From an uncultured Oscillibacter sp. (GTDB lineage: Bacteria; Bacillota; Clostridia; Oscillospirales; Oscillospiraceae): a stretch of DNA of 6,131 nucleotides. A program made the position numbers and the translations under genes. Below are positions 1 to 5,353 of this stretch, in pieces. The notes under the pieces are model-generated. The model ran no database searches, was not told where the DNA came from, and saw only the letters and a program-made list of their open reading frames with translations. Location: NCBI GenBank assembly GCA_900551885.1, contig URXS01000114.1:1-6131 (forward strand). Direction: 5' to 3'. Position 1 is the first letter of the stretch, and each line of letters starts with the position of its first letter.

Positions 1-187
1 CTACTGGCTGTTCGATGCCCTGCTGGCCACCTCCGGCGGCCAGGCCTTCGGCCTGGCCCTGGCGGGCACTGCCGCAGGCATTCCCAGCAATCTGGTCCAG
101 GCAGTTTTCGGTGCCGCAGCCTCCACTGCCCTGGCGGCGGCTCTGGGGAAGAGCGCCTACATGCGCCGGGCGTTCCCGGGACTGTGA
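1..187 (+). CDS. 3' end of a membrane protein, probably an ECF transporter S component (partial)
   Basis: An open frame (codons start at base 2) enters from the left edge and ends at TGA 185-187, leaving 61 C-terminal residues. The sequence is Ala/Gly/Leu-rich and reads like one or two membrane segments. It contains IPSNLVQAVFGAAAS, followed by a short polar tail ending MRRAFPGL. The Asn-x-x-Gln-x-x-x-Gly spacing near the end of the last helix is what I know from substrate-binding S components of energy-coupling-factor vitamin transporters (the folate/queuosine/riboflavin-type group), where this helix closes the six-helix bundle. The substrate cannot be told from this fragment. The family call is inference from a short piece; another small polytopic membrane protein is possible. 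The gene converges with the DUF975 gene, and a good intrinsic terminator lies at 291-323. Confidence 0.55.
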   Translation, partial: YWLFDALLATSGGQAFGLALAGTAAGIPSNLVQAVFGAAASTALAAALGKSAYMRRAFPGL

Positions 188-207
188 AAGGGAAAAGGGA
201 CGGGTAA

Positions 208-239
208 AGCGCCCGGCGGACGAAAGTCCACCGGGCGCT
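208..239. repeat. 32-base hairpin repeat, copy 1
   Basis: This is an exact copy of 399-430 (32/32 bases). It folds as a 9-bp GC-rich stem (AGCGCCCGG, 208-216, with CCGGGCGCT, 231-239), a C/A mismatch (217/230), a 4-bp stem (GGAC/GTCC) and a GAAA tetraloop at 222-225. Copy 1 starts 20 bases after the stop codon of the upstream gene. It is not followed by a T-run, so by itself it is a poor intrinsic terminator; it may protect or process the 3' end. The similarity to copy 2 stops exactly at the stem ends. Confidence 0.9.
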
Positions 240-290
240 AAGACTGTCGAAAAACTCGGAAAACCTGCGCGACGGGAAGGAAGAGAGTTA

Positions 291-323
291 CGAGAGGAAC
301 CCAGGAGGGGTTCCTCTCGTTTT
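291..323 (+). terminator. Rho-independent terminator of the upstream membrane protein gene
   Basis: The arm CGAGAGGAACCC (291-302) pairs perfectly with GGGTTCCTCTCG (308-319), giving 12 bp around the 5-base loop AGGAG, followed by TTTT at 320-323. It lies about 100 bases after the stop of the plus-strand gene. The T-tract is short (then CAATC), so termination may be incomplete. Confidence 0.75.
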
Positions 324-354
324 CAATCATAAGTTTTTTGAATTTAAAAATTCT

Positions 355-401
355 AAAAAACTTGCTCAACCTGCCGAAAATGCCTTTTCGGCAGGTTGAG
401 C
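355..401 (-). terminator. Rho-independent terminator of the DUF975 gene
   Basis: A perfect 17-bp inverted repeat, GCTCAACCTGCCGAAAA (364-380) with its complement at 385-401, encloses the loop TGCC (381-384). Read on the minus strand, the hairpin is followed by AAG then TTTTTT (360-355) and further T-rich sequence. It lies about 60 bases beyond the DUF975 stop codon. It shares bases 399-401 with repeat copy 2. Confidence 0.85.
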
Positions 402-433
402 GCCCGGCGGACGAAAGTCCACCGGGCGCTTTT
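399..433 (+). terminator. 32-base hairpin repeat, copy 2, with T-tract
   Basis: Bases 399-430 are identical to 208-239: AGCGCCCGG/CCGGGCGCT outer stem, one C/A mismatch, GGAC/GTCC inner stem and GAAA loop. Here the stem runs into TTTT (430-433), so on the plus strand it looks like a working intrinsic terminator that would catch readthrough toward the DUF975 gene. On the minus strand no T-run follows; transcription would continue into the hairpin at 401-364, with which it shares three bases. Confidence 0.75.
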
Positions 434-463
434 GGCATGTTGGGGGGATGCTGTGGAATACAC

Positions 464-1318
464 TTAGTAGCCGCCCAAATCATCGGGGCCACCGGAGCTG
501 TTCTGGCCGTCGTTCCAGCCGCCCCAGCCCTCGTCCCGGGGAGGCGTGGCACCCGTCCCCACACCGGAGGTCTCCTTGGCAATCTCAAAGTAGCCCAGTT
601 CCACACACTGATAAGTCGGCAGGAAAAATACCTGCACCATCAGGGACCACAGCCAGGTCGCCAGGGACATGAGGATCGTGGAGCCGACGGTGGTGGCCAG
701 CAGCGAGGGATCCGACATATAGAGGTAGGGGTCCCGCAGAAGAGCGGAGTACAGGTAGATGAGCTCCGCGACAGCCGGCAGAGAGGCCAGCAATCCCCAG
801 CCCAGGTAGCTCAGATCCAACAGAAAGAGCTGGCCCTTGTAGCCGAAGGTCTGGCGCTTGCTCATGTCCAGCGCCTCCAGGATGCCAAGATCCGGGTTTT
901 CCAGCAGGTTGTACATGGCGTAGCGGTAGCGGTAGCTGGCAATGATGCCGGGGATGATGAACAGCATGGACCACAGGAAGATGAAAACGGATATCACGAT
1001 GTTCAGCCCGATGATCTTGCCCACGTTGGAAAACCCGTCGAACAGCGTCAAAAACTCTGCCCGCTGTCCCCGGCGGACGGCCATGCAGTACAGGACGAAG
1101 CCCGCCCCCAGGACGGTGCCCAACAGAGAGGTCAGGACCGTGACAAACGTTCCCAGCAGCCCGGAGCTGATGCCGCCGGCCAGAGAATCCGCCACATCCA
1201 GCACCACGATCAGCAGAAGATACAGCGCCGTCATGGCCTTGGGATTGACCTGGGCGGAGCGCAGCAGCTCCTTCATCTCCGCCTTTAGCTGCCGCCTGTC
1301 GATTTCTCGTGCCATCAT
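464..1318 (-). CDS. DUF975 family integral membrane protein
   Basis: The product has 284 residues, starting at ATG 1318-1316. The site GGAGG at 1332-1328 sits 9 bases upstream; a second ATG follows immediately at 1315. An in-frame ATG at 1444 would lie upstream of the predicted promoter and is rejected. After a charged N-terminal stretch (about residues 1-28) come several hydrophobic segments (about 29-48, 54-80, 102-127, 163-190 and 205-240). Family hallmarks of DUF975 are the LFDGF motif (92-96), the IPGIIASYRY stretch after a membrane helix (122-131), the ENPDLGILEAL region (140-150) and a GYKGQLF...LSYLGW segment (159-174). The function of DUF975 proteins is not established. The last ~36 residues (249-284) form a Gly/Asp/Trp-rich, probably disordered tail. 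The gene diverges from the rnf operon and has its own predicted promoter and terminator, so it is probably monocistronic; a link to Rnf is not shown. Confidence 0.88.
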   Translation of the reverse strand: MMAREIDRRQLKAEMKELLRSAQVNPKAMTALYLLLIVVLDVADSLAGGISSGLLGTFVTVLTSLLGTVLGAGFVLYCMAVRRGQRAEFLTLFDGFSNVGKIIGLNIVISVFIFLWSMLFIIPGIIASYRYRYAMYNLLENPDLGILEALDMSKRQTFGYKGQLFLLDLSYLGWGLLASLPAVAELIYLYSALLRDPYLYMSDPSLLATTVGSTILMSLATWLWSLMVQVFFLPTYQCVELGYFEIAKETSGVGTGATPPRDEGWGGWNDGQNSSGGPDDLGGY

Positions 1319-1336
1319 AGACCGGTTCCTCCGTTT

Positions 1337-1358
1337 AAAAAAGTCCCGCTGAGGCGGG
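1337..1358 (-). promoter_or_regulatory. Terminator-like hairpin in the DUF975 leader (possible attenuator)
   Basis: On the minus strand CCCGC (1358-1354) pairs with GCGGG (1349-1345) around the loop CTCA. After two bases it is followed by TTTTTT (1342-1337) and then the ribosome binding site. It falls inside the predicted 5' untranslated region. The stem is only 5 bp, so strong termination is uncertain. Confidence 0.4.
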
Positions 1359-1374
1359 CCTGAGGTGTGTAGAC

Positions 1375-1403
1375 AGCATAACATGATTTTTTCCAAAAGA
1401 CAA
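1375..1403 (-). promoter_or_regulatory. Predicted sigma-A promoter of the DUF975 gene
   Basis: On the minus strand, -35 TTGTCT (1403-1398) is followed by a 17-base spacer and -10 TATGCT (1380-1375), each matching 4 of 6 consensus bases. The start would be near 1368, giving a leader of about 50 bases. Prediction only. Confidence 0.5.
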
Positions 1404-1514
1404 GAGCGCGGCGGAATGGTAGACAGATGGTAAAGAATTTGCAAAAGATGTTAAAAATCACAAAAAATCCTGGAAAGGACCAAAGAATTTTCGAAAAAAA
1501 CGTCGTTCACAGTC

Positions 1515-1543
1515 TAGACATTTTTAAAATTTGGGTGTAGAAT
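1515..1543 (+). promoter_or_regulatory. Predicted sigma-A promoter of the rnf operon
   Basis: The -35 TAGACA (1515-1520) and -10 TAGAAT (1538-1543) each match 5 of 6 consensus bases, with an ideal 17-base spacer that is AT-rich. Transcription would start near 1549-1551, about 105 bases before rnfC. A run of seven A's (1494-1500) and more A-tracts upstream could act as an UP element. The 8-base palindrome GTCTAGAC (1512-1519) overlaps the -35. Confidence 0.72.
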
Positions 1544-1559
1544 GAAGCGCAGTATGTGG

Positions 1560-1627
1560 TAGTGCGAACCATAACTTGAGGTCCCTCCCCGCCGGCGGAT
1601 GGGACCATGCCCATGTTATGGCCGCTA
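1560..1627 (+). promoter_or_regulatory. Structured 5' leader of the rnf operon (unassigned cis-acting RNA candidate)
   Basis: Nested complementary segments are visible. CCATAAC (1569-1575) pairs with GTTATGG (1615-1621). Inside it GGTCCC (1580-1585) pairs with GGGACC (1601-1606), capped by the self-complementary CCGCCGGCGG (1589-1598). Outside, GCG (1564-1566) can pair with CGC (1623-1625), and TA/TA can add two pairs. An alternative hairpin, ATGGG (1599-1603) with CCCAT (1610-1614), excludes the GGTCCC stem. The structure ends a few bases before the AAGGAG at 1630. I do not recognise a known riboswitch class in it. Confidence 0.5.
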
Positions 1628-1629
1628 TC

Positions 1630-1649
1630 AAGGAGTAAAAATGAGGTGA
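1630..1649 (+). promoter_or_regulatory. Strong ribosome site followed by a Met-Arg-stop minigene, overlapping the rnfC ribosome site
   Basis: AAGGAG (1630-1635) is followed after 5 bases by ATG AGG TGA (1641-1649), which is out of frame with rnfC. The same bases provide GAGGTG (1643-1648), 6 bases ahead of the rnfC ATG at 1655. AAGGAG itself is 19 bases from the rnfC start, too far to serve it directly. Translation of the two-codon frame is not proven. Confidence 0.4.
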
Positions 1650-1654
1650 AGACA

Positions 1655-3031
1655 ATGGCACAAGCTTTCTTTGGCGGCGTTCATCCCCATGACATGAAAG
1701 CCGCGACCAATGAGAAGGCCATCGAAAAGCTGGCACCCCCAGCCCAGGTGGTCATTCCCATGTCGATGCACTTCGGCGCACCTTGCACGCCACTGGTCAA
1801 AGTGGGCGACCATGTGAAGGTGGGTCAGAAGATCGGCGAGTTCCATGGGTTGGGCGCCCCGATCCACGCCAGCGTTTCCGGCACGGTCAAGGCAGTGGAA
1901 CCCCGCCCTTATTCCATGGGCGGCAACATGATGTCCGTGGTCATCGACAACGATTTCCAGGATGAGCTCAGCGAGGAGGTCAAGGCTCCCGCCAATCCCG
2001 ACGCCCTCTCCGTGGAGGAGATGATCGAGGCCATCAAGAATGCCGGCATCGTCGGCATGGGCGGCGCGACCTTCCCCACCCACGTGAAGATTTCCAGCGG
2101 CATCGGCAAGGTGGACACCGTGATCATCAACGGCGCCGAGTGCGAGCCCTACATCACCGGCGACCACCGCACCATGCTGGAGCGGCCGGAGGAGATCATC
2201 GGTGGCTGCGTTTATCTGGCCAAGATCTTCGGCGTCGACAAGGTCATCATCGGCGTGGAGGACAACAAGCAAAACGGCATTGACGCCATGAACAAGGTTA
2301 TCGCCGAGAAGAAGGCCCCTGTTGTGGTGGAGCCCCTGCGCTGCCGTTACCCCCAGGGCGGTGAGAAACAGCTCTGCCAGGCCATCACCGGCAAGCAGGT
2401 GCCTCCCGGAGGACTGCCTGCCAACATCGGCTGCGCCGTGTTCAATATCAACACTACCTGCGCCATCTACCGGGCCATCACCCAGGGCATGCCCGTGGTA
2501 AGCAAGATTGTCACTGTCTCCGGCTCCGGCGTTGTGGAGCCCAAGAACCTCGAGTGCCCCATCGGTACCCCTGTCTCCTTGCTCTTCGACGCCTGCGGCG
2601 GACTGAAGGACGGTACATACAAGCTGATCGCCGGCGGCCCCATGATGGGCATGGCCCAGTACACGGCGGACATTCCCGTGGGCAAGGGCACCGGCGCTAT
2701 GCTGGCTTTCTGCGAGAAGGAAGAGCAGACCGTTGAGAATCCCCAGTGCATCCGCTGCGGCAAGTGCGTTGCCGCCTGCCCCATGCACCTGGAGCCCCTG
2801 TTCATGTATCAATACGCCTCCAAGGGCATGGTGGATGAGCTGAACGACGCCCACATCATGGACTGCATGGAGTGCGGTGCCTGTGCGTACGTCTGCCCCG
2901 CCCGCGTCCATCTGACGCATATGTTCAAGACCGGCAAGCAGTTGGTCAAGGACAAGGCCGCCGCTGACAAGGCCGCCGCCGAGGCAAAGAAAAAGGCCGA
3001 GGAAGAGAAGAAGGAGGCCGTTACAAAATGA
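1655..3031 (+). CDS. rnfC: Rnf complex subunit RnfC, ferredoxin:NAD+ oxidoreductase, NADH-site subunit
   Basis: The product is a 458-residue peripheral subunit on the cytoplasmic side, thought to bind NAD(H) and FMN and exchange electrons with RnfB. The N-terminus (FFGGVHPHDMK) and a barrel-sandwich domain (about 30-110, with GAPCTPLVKVGD) are typical. The flavin/NADH region resembles NuoF: GIVGMGGATFPT at 131-142 and NGAECEPY at 159-166. An SLBB-type region follows. Two 4Fe-4S motifs come next: Cys365, 368, 371, 375 and Cys404, 407, 410, 414, both ending in Cys-Pro. A 26-residue Lys/Ala/Glu tail (433-458) is probably helical. I start at ATG 1655, with GAGGTG 6 bases upstream and the family N-terminus intact. 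The in-frame ATG at 1607 lacks a ribosome site and lies inside the leader hairpin. The stop overlaps the rnfD start (ATGA). It is the first gene of the operon. Confidence 0.97.
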   Translation: MAQAFFGGVHPHDMKAATNEKAIEKLAPPAQVVIPMSMHFGAPCTPLVKVGDHVKVGQKIGEFHGLGAPIHASVSGTVKAVEPRPYSMGGNMMSVVIDNDFQDELSEEVKAPANPDALSVEEMIEAIKNAGIVGMGGATFPTHVKISSGIGKVDTVIINGAECEPYITGDHRTMLERPEEIIGGCVYLAKIFGVDKVIIGVEDNKQNGIDAMNKVIAEKKAPVVVEPLRCRYPQGGEKQLCQAITGKQVPPGGLPANIGCAVFNINTTCAIYRAITQGMPVVSKIVTVSGSGVVEPKNLECPIGTPVSLLFDACGGLKDGTYKLIAGGPMMGMAQYTADIPVGKGTGAMLAFCEKEEQTVENPQCIRCGKCVAACPMHLEPLFMYQYASKGMVDELNDAHIMDCMECGACAYVCPARVHLTHMFKTGKQLVKDKAAADKAAAEAKKKAEEEKKEAVTK

Positions 3032-4047
3032 CTGACTACAAAAATCTGAAACTGATCGCCACCTCTTCTCCCCACATCCGCGCGGCGGAGAACACCCGGT
3101 CCATCATGCTGGACGTGATCATCGCCATGCTGCCGGCTCTGGCCTGGGCGGTGTTCCAGTTCGGCTTCAAGGCCCTGACGCTGACCGCTGTATCCGCGGC
3201 GGGCTGCGTGTTCTTTGAATGGGGCTACCGCAAGCTGATGAAGAAGCCCCAGTCCGTGGGCGACCTCAGCGCCGTGGTCACCGGCATGCTGCTGGCTTTC
3301 GTCAGCCCCGTCACCACGCCCCACTGGATGATCCTGGTGGGCGACTTCTTTGCCATCGTGGTGGTCAAGCAGCTCTTCGGCGGCATCGGCAAGAACTTTG
3401 TCAACCCCGCTCTGGCTGGCCGTGCCTTCCTGCTGGGCAGCTACGCCGGCGTCATGACCACCTGGGCCGCCGCCGGCACCAAGGTGCCTGTGATCGGCTC
3501 CACCGCCGACGTGGTCACCGCCGCCACCCCGCTGGCCTACATGAAGACCGGCGATATGGAGGGCCTGCGCTCCGCTTACTCCCTGGCCAGCATGTTTACC
3601 GGCAACATCGGTGGCTCCCTGGGTGAGATCTCCGTGGTGATGCTGCTGATTGGCGGCGCCTACCTGCTGTGGCGCAAGGTCATCAACTGGCAGACCCCCG
3701 TGGCCTACATCCTGACCGTGGCTGTGCTGACCTTCCTGTTCCCCAAGGGCGGCGCCTCCAACCTGGAGTGGATGCTGTACAGCATCTCCAGCGGTGGATT
3801 GATGCTGGGCGCCTTCTTCATGGCCACCGACTACGCCACCTCTCCCGTCACCAAGAAGGGCCAGTTGATCTTCGGCATCGGCTGCGGCCTGTTCACCGTA
3901 TTCATCCGTTACTTCGGCTCCTATAACGAGGGCGTGTGCTACTCCATCATGGTCATGAACCTGTGCGTGGCGCTGATCGACAAGCACACCCGTCCCGCTC
4001 GTTTTGGCGTCGTAAAGTCCGATAAGAAGGAGGCGGCCGCGAAATGA
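3028..4047 (+). CDS. rnfD: Rnf complex subunit RnfD, flavin-carrying integral membrane protein
   Basis: The product has 339 residues, a usual length for RnfD/NqrB-type proteins, with many hydrophobic helices (I estimate 9-10). It takes part in the electron path across the membrane that drives Na+ or H+ export. Hallmarks are a start rich in SPHIRAAENT, the signature NFVNPALAGRAF (123-134), and a C-terminal YNEGVCYSIMVMN segment. The expected covalent-FMN site is Thr167 in TAATPLA (164-170), which aligns with the S/T-G-A-T motif of this family but has Ala in place of Gly. The start overlaps the rnfC stop by 4 bases, and AAGGAGG (3011-3017) within the rnfC tail is its ribosome site, 10 bases away. 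The stop overlaps rnfG in the same way. No break is visible. Confidence 0.96.
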   Translation: MTDYKNLKLIATSSPHIRAAENTRSIMLDVIIAMLPALAWAVFQFGFKALTLTAVSAAGCVFFEWGYRKLMKKPQSVGDLSAVVTGMLLAFVSPVTTPHWMILVGDFFAIVVVKQLFGGIGKNFVNPALAGRAFLLGSYAGVMTTWAAAGTKVPVIGSTADVVTAATPLAYMKTGDMEGLRSAYSLASMFTGNIGGSLGEISVVMLLIGGAYLLWRKVINWQTPVAYILTVAVLTFLFPKGGASNLEWMLYSISSGGLMLGAFFMATDYATSPVTKKGQLIFGIGCGLFTVFIRYFGSYNEGVCYSIMVMNLCVALIDKHTRPARFGVVKSDKKEAAAK

Positions 4048-4679
4048 GCACCGAAGTCAAGACCAAGGAAAAGGTCGATATGGACCCCAAGTACATTATT
4101 AAGCTGACCGTGACGCTGCTGGTCACCTGCGTGGTGGTGGCAGCGGCTCTGGGCGGCGTCAACGCCATCACCGCAGACAAGATCGCCGCCATCAACTGGG
4201 AGAACACCCAGAAGGCCATGCAGGCCGTTGTGGCGGACCCCGATAACACCGACTTCTCCGACCAGGCGCTGGAGAACACCGATGCCATGGTGGCCGCGGC
4301 CACCGGTGCTGGTGCCACCCTGGACTCCGTGTATGAGGCCCAGGTGGGCGGCGAGACCGTGGGCTACGCCATTAAGGTGGTCGCCTCCGGCTCTCAGGGC
4401 AGCATTGAGATGATGGTCGGCGTGGACACCAACGGCGCTGTCACCGGCGTGTCCATCGTGGACAACTCCGAGACCGCCGGCATCGGCTCCAAGGTCATGA
4501 GCAACGAGGCGCTGTCCAACGGCACCGGTGTTCTGGATCAGTTCATCGGCAAGTCCGCGGCGGACGGCACCTTGACCGTCGGCACCAATGTGGACGCCAT
4601 CTCCGGCGCCACTGTTTCCACCAAGGGCGTCACCACCGGCGTCAACGCCGCGCTGGCTGTGGCCGGCGCCATCGGCTGA
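4044..4679 (+). CDS. rnfG: Rnf complex subunit RnfG, covalent-FMN protein on the outer membrane face
   Basis: The product has 211 residues. A short charged N-terminus is followed by one membrane anchor (about 17-40). The rest is a soluble FMN-binding domain expected outside the cytoplasmic membrane. The flavinylation motif is SGATVST, with Thr190 as the predicted attachment residue; this matches the S-G-A-T-x-(S/T) site modified by ApbE flavin transferase in RnfG/NqrC. The conserved ETAGIG segment (143-148) is also present, with Ala where many homologues have Pro. No apbE gene lies in the window. The start overlaps rnfD (ATGA), with AAGGAGG at 4027-4033. A 20-base gap follows before rnfE. Confidence 0.96.
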   Translation: MSTEVKTKEKVDMDPKYIIKLTVTLLVTCVVVAAALGGVNAITADKIAAINWENTQKAMQAVVADPDNTDFSDQALENTDAMVAAATGAGATLDSVYEAQVGGETVGYAIKVVASGSQGSIEMMVGVDTNGAVTGVSIVDNSETAGIGSKVMSNEALSNGTGVLDQFIGKSAADGTLTVGTNVDAISGATVSTKGVTTGVNAALAVAGAIG

Positions 4680-4699
4680 GAAGGGAGGATGCACGCTTT

Positions 4700-5353
4700 A
4701 TGAATCTGAAAAAACAGTTTATGGAGGGTCTGCTGACCCAGAACCCCGTGCTGGTGCAGGTGCTGGGCATGTGCTCCACCATGGCCATCACCACCTCGTT
4801 CTTCAACGGCCTGGGCATGGGCCTGGCGGTGACTGTGATTCTGACGCTGTCCAACGTCATCATTTCCGCTATCCGTAAAATCGTGCCCGACAAGATCCGT
4901 ATCGCCATGTTCATCGTGGTGATCGCCGGCTTCGTTACCTGCGTGGACCTGCTGATCCAGGCATTCGTGCCGGCGCTGTCCAAGTCCCTGGGCGTGTTCA
5001 TCCCCCTGATCGTGGTGAACTGCATCATCCTGGGCCGCGCCGAGGCCTTCTCCTACAAGAACGGCGTGGGCGCCTCCTTCTTTGACGGCATCTTCCAGGG
5101 CATCGGCTACACCGTGGTGCTGCTGATCATGTGCATCATCCGTGAGTTCCTGGGCGCCGGCACCTTCGGCGGCGGCATCATTGGTCCCGTCAACGCCGCC
5201 GGAAATCCGGGAGGCATCCAGATCCTGCCCTCTCAGTTCCCTGCCGGTATGCTGACGCTGCCTGTGGGTGGCTTCCTGGTGCTGGCGTGCCTGATCGCTC
5301 TGATGCAGTGGGCGCTGGCCCGGCCCAAGAAGAATAAGGAGGAGAGCAAATAA
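4700..5353 (+). CDS. rnfE: Rnf complex subunit RnfE, integral membrane protein
   Basis: The product has 217 residues, mostly hydrophobic, about six membrane helices, homologous to NqrD and to its own partner RnfA. Family marks are NPVLVQVLGMC at 15-25, NGLGMGL, SNVIISAIRK, and VVNCIILGRAEAF around Cys108. Cys25 and Cys108 correspond to the conserved cysteines that, with those of RnfA, hold an iron centre in the middle of the membrane in Rnf/Nqr structures (family knowledge). The C-terminus is a short Lys/Glu tail. The ribosome site GGGAGG (4683-4688) is 11 bases from ATG 4700. The stop TAA shares one base with the rnfA start (TAATG). Confidence 0.96.
   Translation: MNLKKQFMEGLLTQNPVLVQVLGMCSTMAITTSFFNGLGMGLAVTVILTLSNVIISAIRKIVPDKIRIAMFIVVIAGFVTCVDLLIQAFVPALSKSLGVFIPLIVVNCIILGRAEAFSYKNGVGASFFDGIFQGIGYTVVLLIMCIIREFLGAGTFGGGIIGPVNAAGNPGGIQILPSQFPAGMLTLPVGGFLVLACLIALMQWALARPKKNKEESK

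Larger units (their letters stand above)
1319..1654. other. Divergent intergenic region between the DUF975 gene and the rnf operon
   Basis: These 336 bases hold no credible protein gene. From left to right they contain the DUF975 leader with a small hairpin (1345-1358), the DUF975 promoter (1375-1403), an AT-rich stretch with regularly spaced A-tracts (1432-1500), the rnf promoter (1515-1543) and a structured leader (about 1560-1627) ending in the rnfC ribosome binding site. The middle is far richer in A/T than the flanking genes. Confidence 0.8.

Noticed and set aside
338..1288. Plus-strand 316-codon open frame opposite the DUF975 gene
   Set aside because: Its product is rich in Gln, His, Gly and Asp without family features, and it runs antisense to a clear DUF975 gene with its own ribosome site. 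It also starts in the terminator region.
1448..1465. Rex-like operator (TTGTTAA-N4-TTAACAA) near ATGTTAAAAATCACAA
   Set aside because: The half-sites are separated by 2 rather than 4 bases, the right half matches only 5 of 7, and the site lies about 90 bases upstream of the predicted start.
1486..1500. CodY-like box at AATTTTCGAAAAAAA
   Set aside because: It matches 11 of 15 consensus bases, but the centre and the right end fail; in an A-tract region this level of match is expected by chance. TTTTCGAAAA (1488-1497) is a perfect palindrome, but short.
1607..1654. In-frame upstream ATG at 1607 as the rnfC start
   Set aside because: It has no ribosome site, lies within a predicted leader hairpin, and adds 16 residues not typical of RnfC. 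ATG 1655 has GAGGTG at good spacing and begins with the family N-terminus.
1628..2920. Minus-strand 430-codon open frame antisense to rnfC
   Set aside because: It is a shadow of a GC-rich gene: His/Asp/Gly/Leu-rich composition, no recognisable domain, and rnfC on the other strand has full family motifs.
2809..3987. Minus-strand 392-codon open frame antisense to rnfC/rnfD
   Set aside because: Same type of shadow, spanning two real genes, with low-complexity Gly/His/Gln sequence.
4689..4703. Four-codon frame Met-His-Ala-Leu-stop between rnfG and rnfE
   Set aside because: The GGGAGG site abuts the ATG directly, too close for initiation, while its spacing fits the rnfE ATG at 4700.
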